This document shows, piece by piece, positions 46,739 to 57,452 of a DNA stretch of 64,000 bases. Source of the DNA: SKLM01 sp964450435 (GTDB lineage Bacteria > Chloroflexota > Anaerolineae > B4-G1). Numbering within the stretch: position 1 is the first letter of the stretch; every line of letters begins with the position of its first letter. Under the pieces are notes generated by a model, which saw only the letters and a program-made list of their open reading frames with translations, did no database searches and was not told the origin of the DNA. A program made the position numbers and the translations under genes. The stretch lies in contig CAYVCX010000004.1 of NCBI GenBank assembly GCA_964450435.1, positions 1 to 64,000 of the forward strand. The letters are read 5' to 3'.

Positions 46739-49700
46739 ATGGAAATAAGACTGGCACGCCGGCTGCTGTTCTGCTCTGGGGTTCTGGTCCTGTTGCTTTC
46801 CACCGGCACCGGCGTCGGTGCTGACGAGCCGGATTCACCAACTCAGATTTTTCTGTGGTCGTCCCGCGGACCGGTGGCGGTGCAGCGCGATGCGCAGCCC
46901 ACCGCCAGTGGCGCCGATAGTCCCTGGCCTGAACGGCTCCTGCTGGAACTCCTGAAAGGCCCCACCCCGGCGGAGATGGAAGCGGGCCTGGAGACCGCGA
47001 TCCCTGAGGGCACCACGCTGGCAGAGCTTGTGGAGCAACCGGACGGAACGGTAGTTGTCCGCCTGGAGATGCCCCTAGACGCGCCGCCCTCCCTAACCCA
47101 CGACTCGTTCGAGGCCACTGTCCATCAAGTCGGCGACACGCTCAGGAGCCTTGACTGGCGCGACCTGCGCATTGAAGTCAGGGAGCCCGACGGGAGCTTC
47201 GTGCCCCTGGCCGAGTTCCTGCCTGAGATTTCCGTCTCACGCAAGACTGCCGTTGTAGGGCTTGCCGCCCCACACACTGCACAAGCTGTGCAGTCCCCTG
47301 CGTTTGGTCAGGGGCAGCCTGCGGGGGCATTGGCCGGTAAGACCGTCTACGTCAGCGCCGGTCATGGGTGGCACTGGGCATACGACGGACGCTGTGGCTG
47401 CGCCCGATGGAAAACGCAGCGACCGGCCTACCCCAGTGGCTCTTCGTACGACGGGCCCATCATCGAGGATCACAACAATGCCGAGGCAGTGAACCAGTAC
47501 CTGCTGCAGTATCTGTGGAACTCGGGCGCGGCGGTGTGGCCTACAAGGGAGCGAGACATGAACCCGGCTGAGGTGATCGTCAACAACGATGCACCGGCGC
47601 CTGGCACGGGCTACACGGAGACTGGCCTGTGGTCTACGACGAGCACTGCTGGGACGGGATACGATGGATCGGACTACCGTTGGGCCGACACAGTCGCCGG
47701 TGAGCCGACAGCAAGCGCCACGTGGCAGGCCTCGCTTCCCGTCGATGGGCGTTACGGGGTCTATGCCTGGTACAAACCCGGGGACAATCGGGCACAGAAA
47801 GCCCGTTACGTCGTGCACCACGCGGGTGGCGATACGACGGTCACCATTGACCAGCGGGTACACGGCAGTACCTGGCACTACCTGGGCACTTACGGCTTTC
47901 TTGCCGACGACGACGCTCGTGTCACGCTGACCAACCAGTCGAACGCGCCAGGTCAAGCAGCGATCGCCGACGCTGTCCGATTTGGCGGCGGGACATTCAA
48001 CGATCTGACTGGCACCGAGACTGGCGCGGACTATCCCCCGGAGAAGCCCTGGTGGGAAGTGGCCTCCTTCTACTATACCCAGAAGATGGGAATGGAGCCA
48101 GCATTGAGCGACGTAACGGCGCGGCCGATTTACGCCCGCTGGGAGCACGGGGGTACAGGCGACGACGCGGTCTACGTCTCATGGCATACCAACGGGTACA
48201 ACGGTACGATACGGGGTACCGAGACGTACGCACACAATGGAACGGGCCAACCCCGAACCGCCGGCAGTCTGGAGCTCCGGCACGCCATCCACTCTCAGGT
48301 GATCCACGACATCCGTGCGGGCTGGGACAGTGAGTGGGCCGACCGGGGAGAGAAACAGGCAAATCTGGGGGAGTTGCGCGAACTGTGGGATGATGAAGAC
48401 CCGACCGCTAGAATGCCTGGCGCACTGATTGAGATAGCGTTCCATGACAACCCCGAAGACACTGATGCGCTGAAGGACCCGAAGTTCAATATGCTCGTGG
48501 CGCGGGCCCTTTACAAGGGTATCGTCAAATACTACGAGCAGCGAGACGGCGTCACCCTCACGCTTCTGCCCGAGCCACCCAAACACGTAGTGGTCAGAAA
48601 CATAGGCGGGGGAGCGGTCCGCGTTTCATGGGAGCCGTCGCCCACAGACAGCCAAGGGCTTCTAGGCGACCCCCCGATCGGCTATCGCGTATACACCAGC
48701 ACCAACGGTATCGGGTGGTCAGATGGCAAACTCGTGACAGACGGTACCACTACAACGCTGACCGACCTTCCCAAGGACGAAGTTGTCTATGTGCGAGTCA
48801 CGGCTGTCAACCAGGGCGGCGAGTCATTCTCCACCGAAACACTGGCAACCCGCGTAGGGGATCGTACGGGGATTCTGCTGGTAAACGGGTTCACTCGTCT
48901 GGACAACACGTTGCTCATCGACGACAATGATCCGATCGAGGGATACAACAAGCGCATGCTACTCGACCGGATGAATCGGTACGACTACGTCATTCAGCAC
49001 ACAGAGGCGATACCGTACCCCTTCGACAGCGCGGGCAGCGGAGCCGTTGACGGTGGGTTCGTCGCACTGGACACCTATCGACTGGTCGATTGGATCCTGG
49101 GTGAGGAATCGTACGACGACAAGACGCTCAACCACGAAGAGCAAGCTTTGCTGAGGGACTATCTGGATGGAGGAGGAGCTCTCTTCATCAGCGGCTCGGA
49201 AATCGGTTGGGACCTCTACAACCTGGGAGACGCTGCCTCCAAAGAGTTTTTCACACGCTACCTTCGGGCAGCTTTCAGGGGCGACAACGCAGAAACCTGG
49301 GAAGTCGCTCCTGTGCCAGGATCGATCTTCGACGGCCTGGGATCTTTCCGCTTTGATGCCCCAGGCATGTACCGGCCAGACTATCCAGACCAACTCGGGG
49401 TCTCCTATGATTCGGTAGAGGCACTGACGTATCAAGGGGGACGAGGAGGCGTGGCAGCGACACAGTACGCCGACGGATGTGAGCGGGTCGTCACTTTCGG
49501 CTTCCCCTTCGAGACCATCAACCCAGAGAGCCGCGGGACAGTGATGGATCGGGTGCTGGATTTCCTGGACGAGTGCCTGGACTTGCCGGGGAAGGCCACG
49601 ATCATCTCACCCCTGGACGGGAGCGCACACAATACCGCCCCTGCTTTTGAGGGCAGCACGCCGATCTACAGTCGTGAGGTGGAGCGTGTGGAGATCCAAT

Positions 49701-50239
49701 TGGGACGGAGGAGCGATGCCCACTGGTGGACAGGAGAGGAGTGGGCAGACGTGGACAACTCGATTTGGCTCACGGCGGACGGCACGACGAATTGGTCCTA
49801 TGAGCTTCCTGGTGATCCTGAACATCTACTGGATGACACCTACGTCCTCCAAGCTCGTACCTGCGCCGACGACGGTACCTGTGACACGAGGCCGGACCAA
49901 GTTGAGTTCATCTATGACACGATAGGTCCACCCAGTACCAACGTCATTACACCGACCGGGGGCATCACGCTGAGAGCCGCCCGGGTAGAGTTGCAGTGGC
50001 AGGCGGTAGAACAGGACAGTGGATCAGAGATCGGTTATCAGGTAAGAATCAACGGACGGGAGTACACAACGTCAGAACCCACATACGCAGTCTGGCTGTC
50101 CGGCTTAGGGCCACACACATGGACTGTGCGGGTCGTCGATCAAGCGGGAAACGAGTCTGAGTGGGACGACGAGGCGACGTTCTTCCTGGAGCAATCTCAC
50201 TGCTGGCTCCCCCTTGTGCTGCGCGAGTTTGATCATTGA
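46739..50239 (+). CDS. secreted multi-domain N-acetylmuramoyl-L-alanine amidase with GerM domain
   Basis: 1166 residues with a signal peptide (about 1-28). The parts in order are: a GerM-like domain (about 55-160); the first half of an Amidase_3 domain (200-280; AGHG, EDHNNAEAV); an inserted golvesin-like beta domain (280-415); the second half of the amidase (470-600; WHTN, IEIAFHD); a fibronectin III domain (610-700); a Rossmann-like domain (710-945); and Ig-like strands. The tail ends WLPLVLREFDH. Zn ligands appear to be the His and Glu of the listed motifs. It probably cuts stem peptides from peptidoglycan. The ATG follows GGAGGAGG, 40 bases after polX. Confidence 0.82.
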   Translation: MEIRLARRLLFCSGVLVLLLSTGTGVGADEPDSPTQIFLWSSRGPVAVQRDAQPTASGADSPWPERLLLELLKGPTPAEMEAGLETAIPEGTTLAELVEQPDGTVVVRLEMPLDAPPSLTHDSFEATVHQVGDTLRSLDWRDLRIEVREPDGSFVPLAEFLPEISVSRKTAVVGLAAPHTAQAVQSPAFGQGQPAGALAGKTVYVSAGHGWHWAYDGRCGCARWKTQRPAYPSGSSYDGPIIEDHNNAEAVNQYLLQYLWNSGAAVWPTRERDMNPAEVIVNNDAPAPGTGYTETGLWSTTSTAGTGYDGSDYRWADTVAGEPTASATWQASLPVDGRYGVYAWYKPGDNRAQKARYVVHHAGGDTTVTIDQRVHGSTWHYLGTYGFLADDDARVTLTNQSNAPGQAAIADAVRFGGGTFNDLTGTETGADYPPEKPWWEVASFYYTQKMGMEPALSDVTARPIYARWEHGGTGDDAVYVSWHTNGYNGTIRGTETYAHNGTGQPRTAGSLELRHAIHSQVIHDIRAGWDSEWADRGEKQANLGELRELWDDEDPTARMPGALIEIAFHDNPEDTDALKDPKFNMLVARALYKGIVKYYEQRDGVTLTLLPEPPKHVVVRNIGGGAVRVSWEPSPTDSQGLLGDPPIGYRVYTSTNGIGWSDGKLVTDGTTTTLTDLPKDEVVYVRVTAVNQGGESFSTETLATRVGDRTGILLVNGFTRLDNTLLIDDNDPIEGYNKRMLLDRMNRYDYVIQHTEAIPYPFDSAGSGAVDGGFVALDTYRLVDWILGEESYDDKTLNHEEQALLRDYLDGGGALFISGSEIGWDLYNLGDAASKEFFTRYLRAAFRGDNAETWEVAPVPGSIFDGLGSFRFDAPGMYRPDYPDQLGVSYDSVEALTYQGGRGGVAATQYADGCERVVTFGFPFETINPESRGTVMDRVLDFLDECLDLPGKATIISPLDGSAHNTAPAFEGSTPIYSREVERVEIQLGRRSDAHWWTGEEWADVDNSIWLTADGTTNWSYELPGDPEHLLDDTYVLQARTCADDGTCDTRPDQVEFIYDTIGPPSTNVITPTGGITLRAARVELQWQAVEQDSGSEIGYQVRINGREYTTSEPTYAVWLSGLGPHTWTVRVVDQAGNESEWDDEATFFLEQSHCWLPLVLREFDH

Positions 50240-50274
50240 CGCCTCAAAGCCGCTGACCAACGAAGGAGGCTAGC

Positions 50275-50847
50275 ATGTCGAGCGACAACTGGATGGAGGA
50301 GACCGTACCGAGCCGTCCCGCCGATCCAGGAGAGATCGGCAGTGATGGAAGCCAGTCACCCGAGGGGCGAATTCCTGCTCGTGTCTGGGTGTTTGCCTTC
50401 GTCGCGGGAGCCCTGCTGTTCGCCCTATTCAGCTTCTGGGGACTCTATCTGCTTCAAGGCAGGCAGGGAGCCGCTGGCCCAACGCCCACGGCCGTGATCT
50501 GGACAGCCACTCCGTCTCCCATTCCGGCGGCCAGCTCCACGCCAACGGCAACAGACGCTTCTGCGGACGAGGAACTGAGCCCCGCGACTCCTACTGCCCC
50601 GTCTGACATTCTCATCGGAGGCTATGTCGAGGTCGCGGGCACAGGGGGGCACGGCCTGAGCTTGCGCCAAGGACCCGGCGCCAACTACCCTCGCATGGAT
50701 GTGGCTGCCGAGGGAGAGATATTTGTCGTCGTCGAAGGCCCGCAGACAGCCGCCGGAGCACCCTGGTGGAGAATCCGCGATCCCGAGAACGAAGAGCGCT
50801 TCTGGTGGGCCATCGCGAGTTATCTTGAGCCGGTGGCACACCCCTAG
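50275..50847 (+). CDS. membrane-anchored SH3-domain protein
   Basis: 190 residues: a cytoplasmic N terminus of about 38 residues, one membrane segment (about 39-61), a Pro/Thr/Ala-rich linker and a C-terminal bacterial SH3 domain (about 120-185; LSLRQGPGANYPRMDV, then WWRIRDPE). SH3b domains bind cell-wall peptides. It lies 36 bases after the amidase gene with a good GAAGGAGG site, so the two may act together at the wall. Confidence 0.8.
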   Translation: MSSDNWMEETVPSRPADPGEIGSDGSQSPEGRIPARVWVFAFVAGALLFALFSFWGLYLLQGRQGAAGPTPTAVIWTATPSPIPAASSTPTATDASADEELSPATPTAPSDILIGGYVEVAGTGGHGLSLRQGPGANYPRMDVAAEGEIFVVVEGPQTAAGAPWWRIRDPENEERFWWAIASYLEPVAHP

Positions 50848-51070
50848 TGAAGCCGAGTCGCGCTTTACACCCGCGTCCTATAGCAGGCCGTGGCCGCGTG
50901 CGGTGACGTGGGCCGAGAAAGGAGCGCAACGGACGCCTGTTCCTTCGGCAGGGAATGCGGTGGAGCAGTGTCTCGTGCTACACGAAGCGCCGTGGCTTGA
51001 AAGGCAGGCCCAGTGCCGTCTGGTTGAGCCTCTCAGTCGGGTTCAGGGCAGCATTCCCGGGGAGCGGTGA

Positions 51071-53149
<2,079 letters not shown>

Positions 53150-53253
53150 GGACACCCTCGGGATGGTCCTACAGGTGGTCGTGGCTGCGCCTGCGTACGT
53201 GCGACGGACTTAGCTGCCAAGGGTTCCGCATTTCGAAGAGGAGAGCCCAGGAG

Positions 53254-54456
53254 ATGGGCGAAGTGATATTGAAGAAAGGCCGAGCGACGCCGATTATCCG
53301 GCGCCACCCCTGGGTGTTCTCCGGTGCGATCAAGCACATCACGGGCGATGCAGATCCTGGCGACATCGTTGACGTCTACGATGCTGGCCACAATTGGCTG
53401 GCCAGCGGATACATCAATCAGCAATCGCAGATCACTGTCAGACTACTGAGCTGGGACGAAACCGAACAAGTTGCCCGTTCCTTCTGGCACCGCCGCCTGG
53501 AACGGGCCATTCTTGCTCGCCGAGCCCTCGCCGATGACCCGGCGACGACAGCATACCGCCTGGTGCACGCCGAGTCCGATTATCTGCCCGGATTAGTCGT
53601 CGATTGCTACGCCGACTGGCTGGTGGTGCAGTTCCTCACACTGGGGATGGACCAGCGCCGCGGACAGTTTGTGGAACTGCTCGCCGATCTGCTGGCCCCC
53701 AGCGGCATATTCGAGCGTTCTGACGTCGACGTGCGAGAGAAGGAGGGGCTGGAACAGCGGGTGGGCGCCCTCTACGGCGCTGAGCCACCGTATCAGATTC
53801 AGATCCTCGAGAACGGTCACCGATACCTGGTCGATGTCCGCGAAGGTCACAAGACAGGGTTCTATCTCGATCAACGGGAGAATCGAGATCAGGTAGAGGC
53901 CCTCTGCAAGGGCCTTGGCAGCGGTCCCGACGTACTGGACGCGTTCGCCTACAGCGGTGCCTTTGGTACGTATGCAGCAGCAGGCGGCGCCTCGAAGGTG
54001 ACCCTAGTCGACAGCTCCGGTCCAGCGCTCAATCTGGCACGACAGAACCTGGCGCTCAATGGCATCACGCTCTCGCAGGGGGTAGAGTATGTTGAGGGAG
54101 ACGTTTTCAGTATCCTGCGAGGGTATCGCGCTGAGGACCAGCGGTTCGACGTGGTCGTGCTGGATCCACCCAAATTCGCCCGCAGCAAGCGCGAGGTCGA
54201 ACGTGCCTCAAGAGCCTACAAGGACATCAACCTCCTCGCGTTTCAGCTTCTCCGGCCGGGTGGCTTGCTGTTCACCTTCTCGTGTTCTGGTCGGGTGTCA
54301 GCCGATTTGTTCCAGAAGATCGTCTTCGGCGCGCTTGCCGACACGTGTCGCGACGCTCAGATCATCGGGCACTTAGCCCAGGGCTCTGATCATCCTGTGG
54401 CGCTGACCTTCCCCGAGGGCGCTTACCTCAAGGGGTTGGTCTGCAGAGTCTGGTAG
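53254..54456 (+). CDS. class I rRNA large-subunit methyltransferase (RlmI-like)
   Basis: 400 residues: an N-terminal PUA domain (RATPIIRRHPWVFSGAI), a middle domain with EGHKTGFYLDQRENR, and a SAM-binding Rossmann domain (LDAFAYSGAFGTYAA, VLDPPKFARSKREVE). E. coli RlmI makes 5-methylcytosine 1962 in 23S rRNA with this layout; the Cys in FTFSCSGRVS is the likely catalytic one. The target base here is inferred. A GAGGAGAGCCCAGGAG stretch precedes the ATG. Confidence 0.9.
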   Translation: MGEVILKKGRATPIIRRHPWVFSGAIKHITGDADPGDIVDVYDAGHNWLASGYINQQSQITVRLLSWDETEQVARSFWHRRLERAILARRALADDPATTAYRLVHAESDYLPGLVVDCYADWLVVQFLTLGMDQRRGQFVELLADLLAPSGIFERSDVDVREKEGLEQRVGALYGAEPPYQIQILENGHRYLVDVREGHKTGFYLDQRENRDQVEALCKGLGSGPDVLDAFAYSGAFGTYAAAGGASKVTLVDSSGPALNLARQNLALNGITLSQGVEYVEGDVFSILRGYRAEDQRFDVVVLDPPKFARSKREVERASRAYKDINLLAFQLLRPGGLLFTFSCSGRVSADLFQKIVFGALADTCRDAQIIGHLAQGSDHPVALTFPEGAYLKGLVCRVW

Positions 54457-54470
54457 TCGCTCACCGGTTC

Positions 54471-54499
54471 TTGCCATCCTTTGGAGTCTGACATAGAAT
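54471..54499 (+). promoter_or_regulatory. promoter of the mscS-like gene
   Basis: TTGCCA (54471-54476) and TAGAAT (54494-54499) are 17 bases apart, about 110 bases upstream of the start codon. Confidence 0.5.
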
Positions 54500-54608
54500 G
54501 AATCGCTGTGACCAGCTCACATTATAGGGGAGATCACGTGGACAAGTCTGATGCTTGCTTGCCGACGCTTCGGCACCTGGCCCTGCCCAGAGTAGGGAGC
54601 TCTGCATA

Positions 54609-55529
54609 ATGCAGATGCCAGCAGAGTACATCGCTATTATCGCCAAGGCTGTGCTGTCCGTGCTGGCGATGGCCCTGGCGGCTGTGGCGAACCGTCTGCT
54701 TCGGAACCTGTTGAGGGCAAGGTTTGCGGAGACATCCCAGGCCGATACGATCTTCATGCTGGTGCGCAACGGCGTGTTCTTGGTTGGCGTCAGTGTGGTT
54801 CTGCTCATCTGGCTCGGGGCGGGCAGCAATTTCGCTGTGGCTATGGGCGTCCTGGGCGCGGGCATAGCGTTCGCATCGCAGGAGACCATTGGTTCTTTCG
54901 CCGGCTATCTCAGCGTCGTCACCGGCAGCCTCTACCGCCTGGGGGACCGGATACAGATCGGCAGTGTGACAGGAGACGTTCTCGACATTACGATGCTGCG
55001 TACCACACTCATGGAGATCGGTGAATGGGTCGGTGCTGACCAGTACACTGGTCGCGTGGTAACGATCGCCAACCGCGCCGTCTTCTCTGAGCCGGTGTTC
55101 AACTACACCCACCATTGGAGCTATCTCTGGGACGAGATCACGATTCCCATCAGTTATGACAGTGATTGGCGCCGGGCTCAGACGATCATGCTCGATCACG
55201 CCCACGAGTACACCGCGCATCTCCAAGGCCAAGCGCGGGTTGAACTGCGAGATCTGATGAAGCATTACCCAGTGTACGAGGAAACCGTGGCGCCGCAGGT
55301 CTATGTTGTGATGACGGACAATTGGGTCGAGATGAGCCTGCGATACGTCGTGGAGGCGCGAGAACGGCGAAGAATGGCGGGGGAGCTTCACGATGATCTG
55401 CTCCGTCATTTCGAGGACGAGCCAGACATCACGGTGGCCTCGGCCACATTCGAGATCGTGGGCTTTCCGCCGCTAACCGGCAGCCCTGGTAGACCTCGAG
55501 ACCGGGATTCTACCTCGGCATCGGCCTGA
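54609..55529 (+). CDS. small-conductance mechanosensitive channel (MscS family)
   Basis: 306 residues: about three N-terminal membrane segments, the pore helix with the Gly/Ala pattern AVAMGVLGAGIAFASQETIGSFAGYL, a beta domain beginning YRLGDRIQIG, and a C-terminal alpha-beta domain. MscS channels open on membrane stretch and release solutes in osmotic downshock. ATG 54609 follows an AGGGAG site; upstream in-frame starts lack one. Confidence 0.88.
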   Translation: MQMPAEYIAIIAKAVLSVLAMALAAVANRLLRNLLRARFAETSQADTIFMLVRNGVFLVGVSVVLLIWLGAGSNFAVAMGVLGAGIAFASQETIGSFAGYLSVVTGSLYRLGDRIQIGSVTGDVLDITMLRTTLMEIGEWVGADQYTGRVVTIANRAVFSEPVFNYTHHWSYLWDEITIPISYDSDWRRAQTIMLDHAHEYTAHLQGQARVELRDLMKHYPVYEETVAPQVYVVMTDNWVEMSLRYVVEARERRRMAGELHDDLLRHFEDEPDITVASATFEIVGFPPLTGSPGRPRDRDSTSASA

Positions 55530-55635
55530 ACGCGGCGCCTCGGCCGTCATAAGAGAGGTGAGCGGCCGCCCGGCGAGTTGGCTGACTCCGGGGTGACCCG
55601 AAGGGGACGCTCGTAACTGCGGGACAGGAGAAAGA

Positions 55636-56436
55636 ATGGTCCGACGTGTCGCGGGGGCGTCGTTGGTTCTGCTTGGAGCCGTGGGTATCCTGCTCAGCAG
55701 CCTGGCTGGCGTGCAAGTCTGGCGGACGGCTCGGCAGGTCACAGCGGTCGTCAACGACACCTTGTTCCTGGTGTCGAAGACCCTTGACGACCTCGACTAC
55801 TCGCTGGGGGTAACCTCAGAGACGCTGACTGGCGCTGCAATTGCCGTGGACGGAGTCTACACCACCTCACTTGAGATTAGTGAGGCACTGGACAGCACGC
55901 GATTCACAGTGGACGAGATGGCGAGCCTAGCTGCAGACGATCTGCCGCGGAGCATTGAATCCTCGCTGGTGGCACTGGAAGCGTTGGAGGAGACAGCCGC
56001 GGTAATTGACCAGCTGCTGCGCGGCTTCCAGCGGCTCGGTGTGGGGAGCTACGATCCGGAGATCCCTCTCGACCAGGCTGTTTCCGACACTCGGGCAGGG
56101 CTAGAGCCCGTGCCGAGCAGCCTGCACACGATGGCAGCAGGACTGGAGCAGACGAGCGCAAATCTGGAGGGAGTTCAAGAGGGAATGGCCCTGATGGGGG
56201 ACCATATGGTAGGCATCCGAGAGAATCTGATCTCTGCCGAGGAGGCCATCAGCAGCCACCGTCAAACCATGCAGCAGTTCCAAGAACACGTACGAAGCGT
56301 CGACCGGAATGTCGATCACCCGATCCGAACTGTGGCCTGGGGAGCAACGATCCTGCTAATCTGGATCGGCCTCTCGCAGCTGGCCATCATCCGCTGGGGT
56401 GCGAGCCTGTGGAGGACAGGCGGCCCGAATCTCTGA
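55636..56436 (+). CDS. two-pass membrane protein with a coiled extracytoplasmic part
   Basis: 266 residues: membrane segments near residues 5-27 and 233-252 flank a long, helical, Ser/Thr- and Leu-rich stretch with heptad-like spacing. The stretch resembles the sensing part of methyl-accepting or toxin-immunity-like proteins, but there is no signalling domain. I do not recognise a family. An AGGAG site precedes the ATG. Confidence 0.65.
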   Translation: MVRRVAGASLVLLGAVGILLSSLAGVQVWRTARQVTAVVNDTLFLVSKTLDDLDYSLGVTSETLTGAAIAVDGVYTTSLEISEALDSTRFTVDEMASLAADDLPRSIESSLVALEALEETAAVIDQLLRGFQRLGVGSYDPEIPLDQAVSDTRAGLEPVPSSLHTMAAGLEQTSANLEGVQEGMALMGDHMVGIRENLISAEEAISSHRQTMQQFQEHVRSVDRNVDHPIRTVAWGATILLIWIGLSQLAIIRWGASLWRTGGPNL

Positions 56437-56476
56437 GCCCGTCGGAGCCAGGCGTCGAGCGCGAGAGTATGGGGCT

Positions 56477-56514
56477 TTGCGTTCCAGGAGCCCTTGACAT
56501 ACAATGTGTTGTAT
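56477..56514 (+). promoter_or_regulatory. promoter with overlapping operator-like inverted repeat
   Basis: TTGCGT (56477-56482) and TACAAT (56500-56505) are 17 bases apart. A perfect inverted repeat, ATACAA and TTGTAT with four bases between (56499-56514), covers the -10 box, the place where a repressor would act. It lies about 50 bases upstream of the DUF2148 gene. Confidence 0.5.
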
Positions 56515-56566
56515 CCCGCAACCCGAGAGCAGACCCTTCACTGGCAACGTTGACAAGGAGAGAAAC

Positions 56567-57076
56567 ATGATGGGCATACGGACTGTCGCAGACTTGATGG
56601 CTATCTCCGCGCGCACTGCGCCAAAGGCAGCTGGTCGAGATTTCATCGCCGTCGAGATTGTCGAGGGATCAGACTTGCGGAGACTCGGCGAGGCGATGGC
56701 TAGCTACGGCGAACGGAGTGGCAAGCCTGACTTCGATCGTGATGGTGCAAACGTGCGCAACTCGGCGGCACTGGTACTCATCGGACTGAAGGACGCCGAC
56801 GTCCTTGGTCTGGACTGCGCTGCCTGTGGCAGCCTGACCTGCATCGAGCCAAACAGCGTCGAGGGCGAGTTCCGGGGACCGAACTGTGCTTTGCGCCTGT
56901 TGGATCTGGGCATTGCGCTGGGCTCGGCGGTAAAGACCGCAGGCATGCTCAACGTTGATAACCGGATTATGTACCGGGCTGGTGTCGTGGCACGAGAGAT
57001 GGGCTTGATTGACGCCGACTTCGTGATGGGCATTCCGGTCGCAGCCGCTGGCAAGTCGATATACTTCGATCGCTAA
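56567..57076 (+). CDS. DUF2148 (ferredoxin-like) protein
   Basis: 169 residues matching DUF2148: cysteines at 84, 87, 92 and 107 (CAACGSLTC, GPNC) suit an iron-sulfur cluster, followed by the family signature LGSAVKTAGMLNVDNRIMYRAG. Function unknown; it is found in anaerobes. ATG 56567 follows an AAGGAGAG site. It is the first gene before the thiolase/DUF35 cluster, with 314 bases between. Confidence 0.82.
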   Translation: MMGIRTVADLMAISARTAPKAAGRDFIAVEIVEGSDLRRLGEAMASYGERSGKPDFDRDGANVRNSAALVLIGLKDADVLGLDCAACGSLTCIEPNSVEGEFRGPNCALRLLDLGIALGSAVKTAGMLNVDNRIMYRAGVVAREMGLIDADFVMGIPVAAAGKSIYFDR

Positions 57077-57390
57077 CCAGCCTGGCCAAGTTGTATCCCG
57101 GAGGTGGGATTTCGCTCCTGCTGCGCAATCTGCCTCTCAACAGAGGACGCACGTATGCAGAAGAGCAGATGGCCTACTGACGGTTCCTGCAGTCAACCGT
57201 TCCAGAGATACGTCGGAGGCGCCGATCCTAACGCGGGCAGCGTGTTTGGACGCGCTCGCAGCAGAGGTGCAGCTCGCACTCAGCAACAGCCTGAGATCGC
57301 TCGGACTCCAAGGAGGTGATCCCCCGAACATGCAGCAGGCAAACCAGCTTGCATCTGGTTTTGACGCACTAGACCAAGGAGGTAGACGGT
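57077..57390. other. leader region of the thiolase/DUF35 cluster
   Basis: 314 bases. It holds two very strong ribosome binding sites, AAGGAGGTGAT (57310-57320) and AAGGAGGT just before the thiolase-like gene. One frame stays open through most of it, with protein-like composition but no ATG upstream of 57330. No promoter stands out. Confidence 0.45.
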
Positions 57391-57452
57391 ATGATCCGAG
57401 ATGTTGCCATCGTAGGCGCAGGCTGGAGCGGCTTTCGCTCTATCACGCCTGA
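57330..57452 (+). CDS. possible short upstream ORF overlapping the thiolase-like gene
   Basis: An ATG ten bases after a perfect anti-16S match (AAGGAGGTGAT) opens a 40-codon frame that runs 62 bases into the thiolase-like gene in another frame. It could be a translated leader that couples or controls the next start, or the tail of a degraded gene. The first 20 residues are ordinary, but the end is Arg-rich, which argues for chance. No family match. Confidence 0.25.
   Translation: MQQANQLASGFDALDQGGRRYDPRCCHRRRRLERLSLYHA

Noticed and set aside
47237..48148. A 303-codon minus-strand open frame inside the amidase gene.
   Set aside because: Antisense shadow; the plus-strand protein is well supported by domains.
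54534..55409. A 291-codon minus-strand open frame opposite the mscS-like gene.
   Set aside because: Antisense shadow rich in His and Arg with no domain; MscS motifs are clear on the plus strand.
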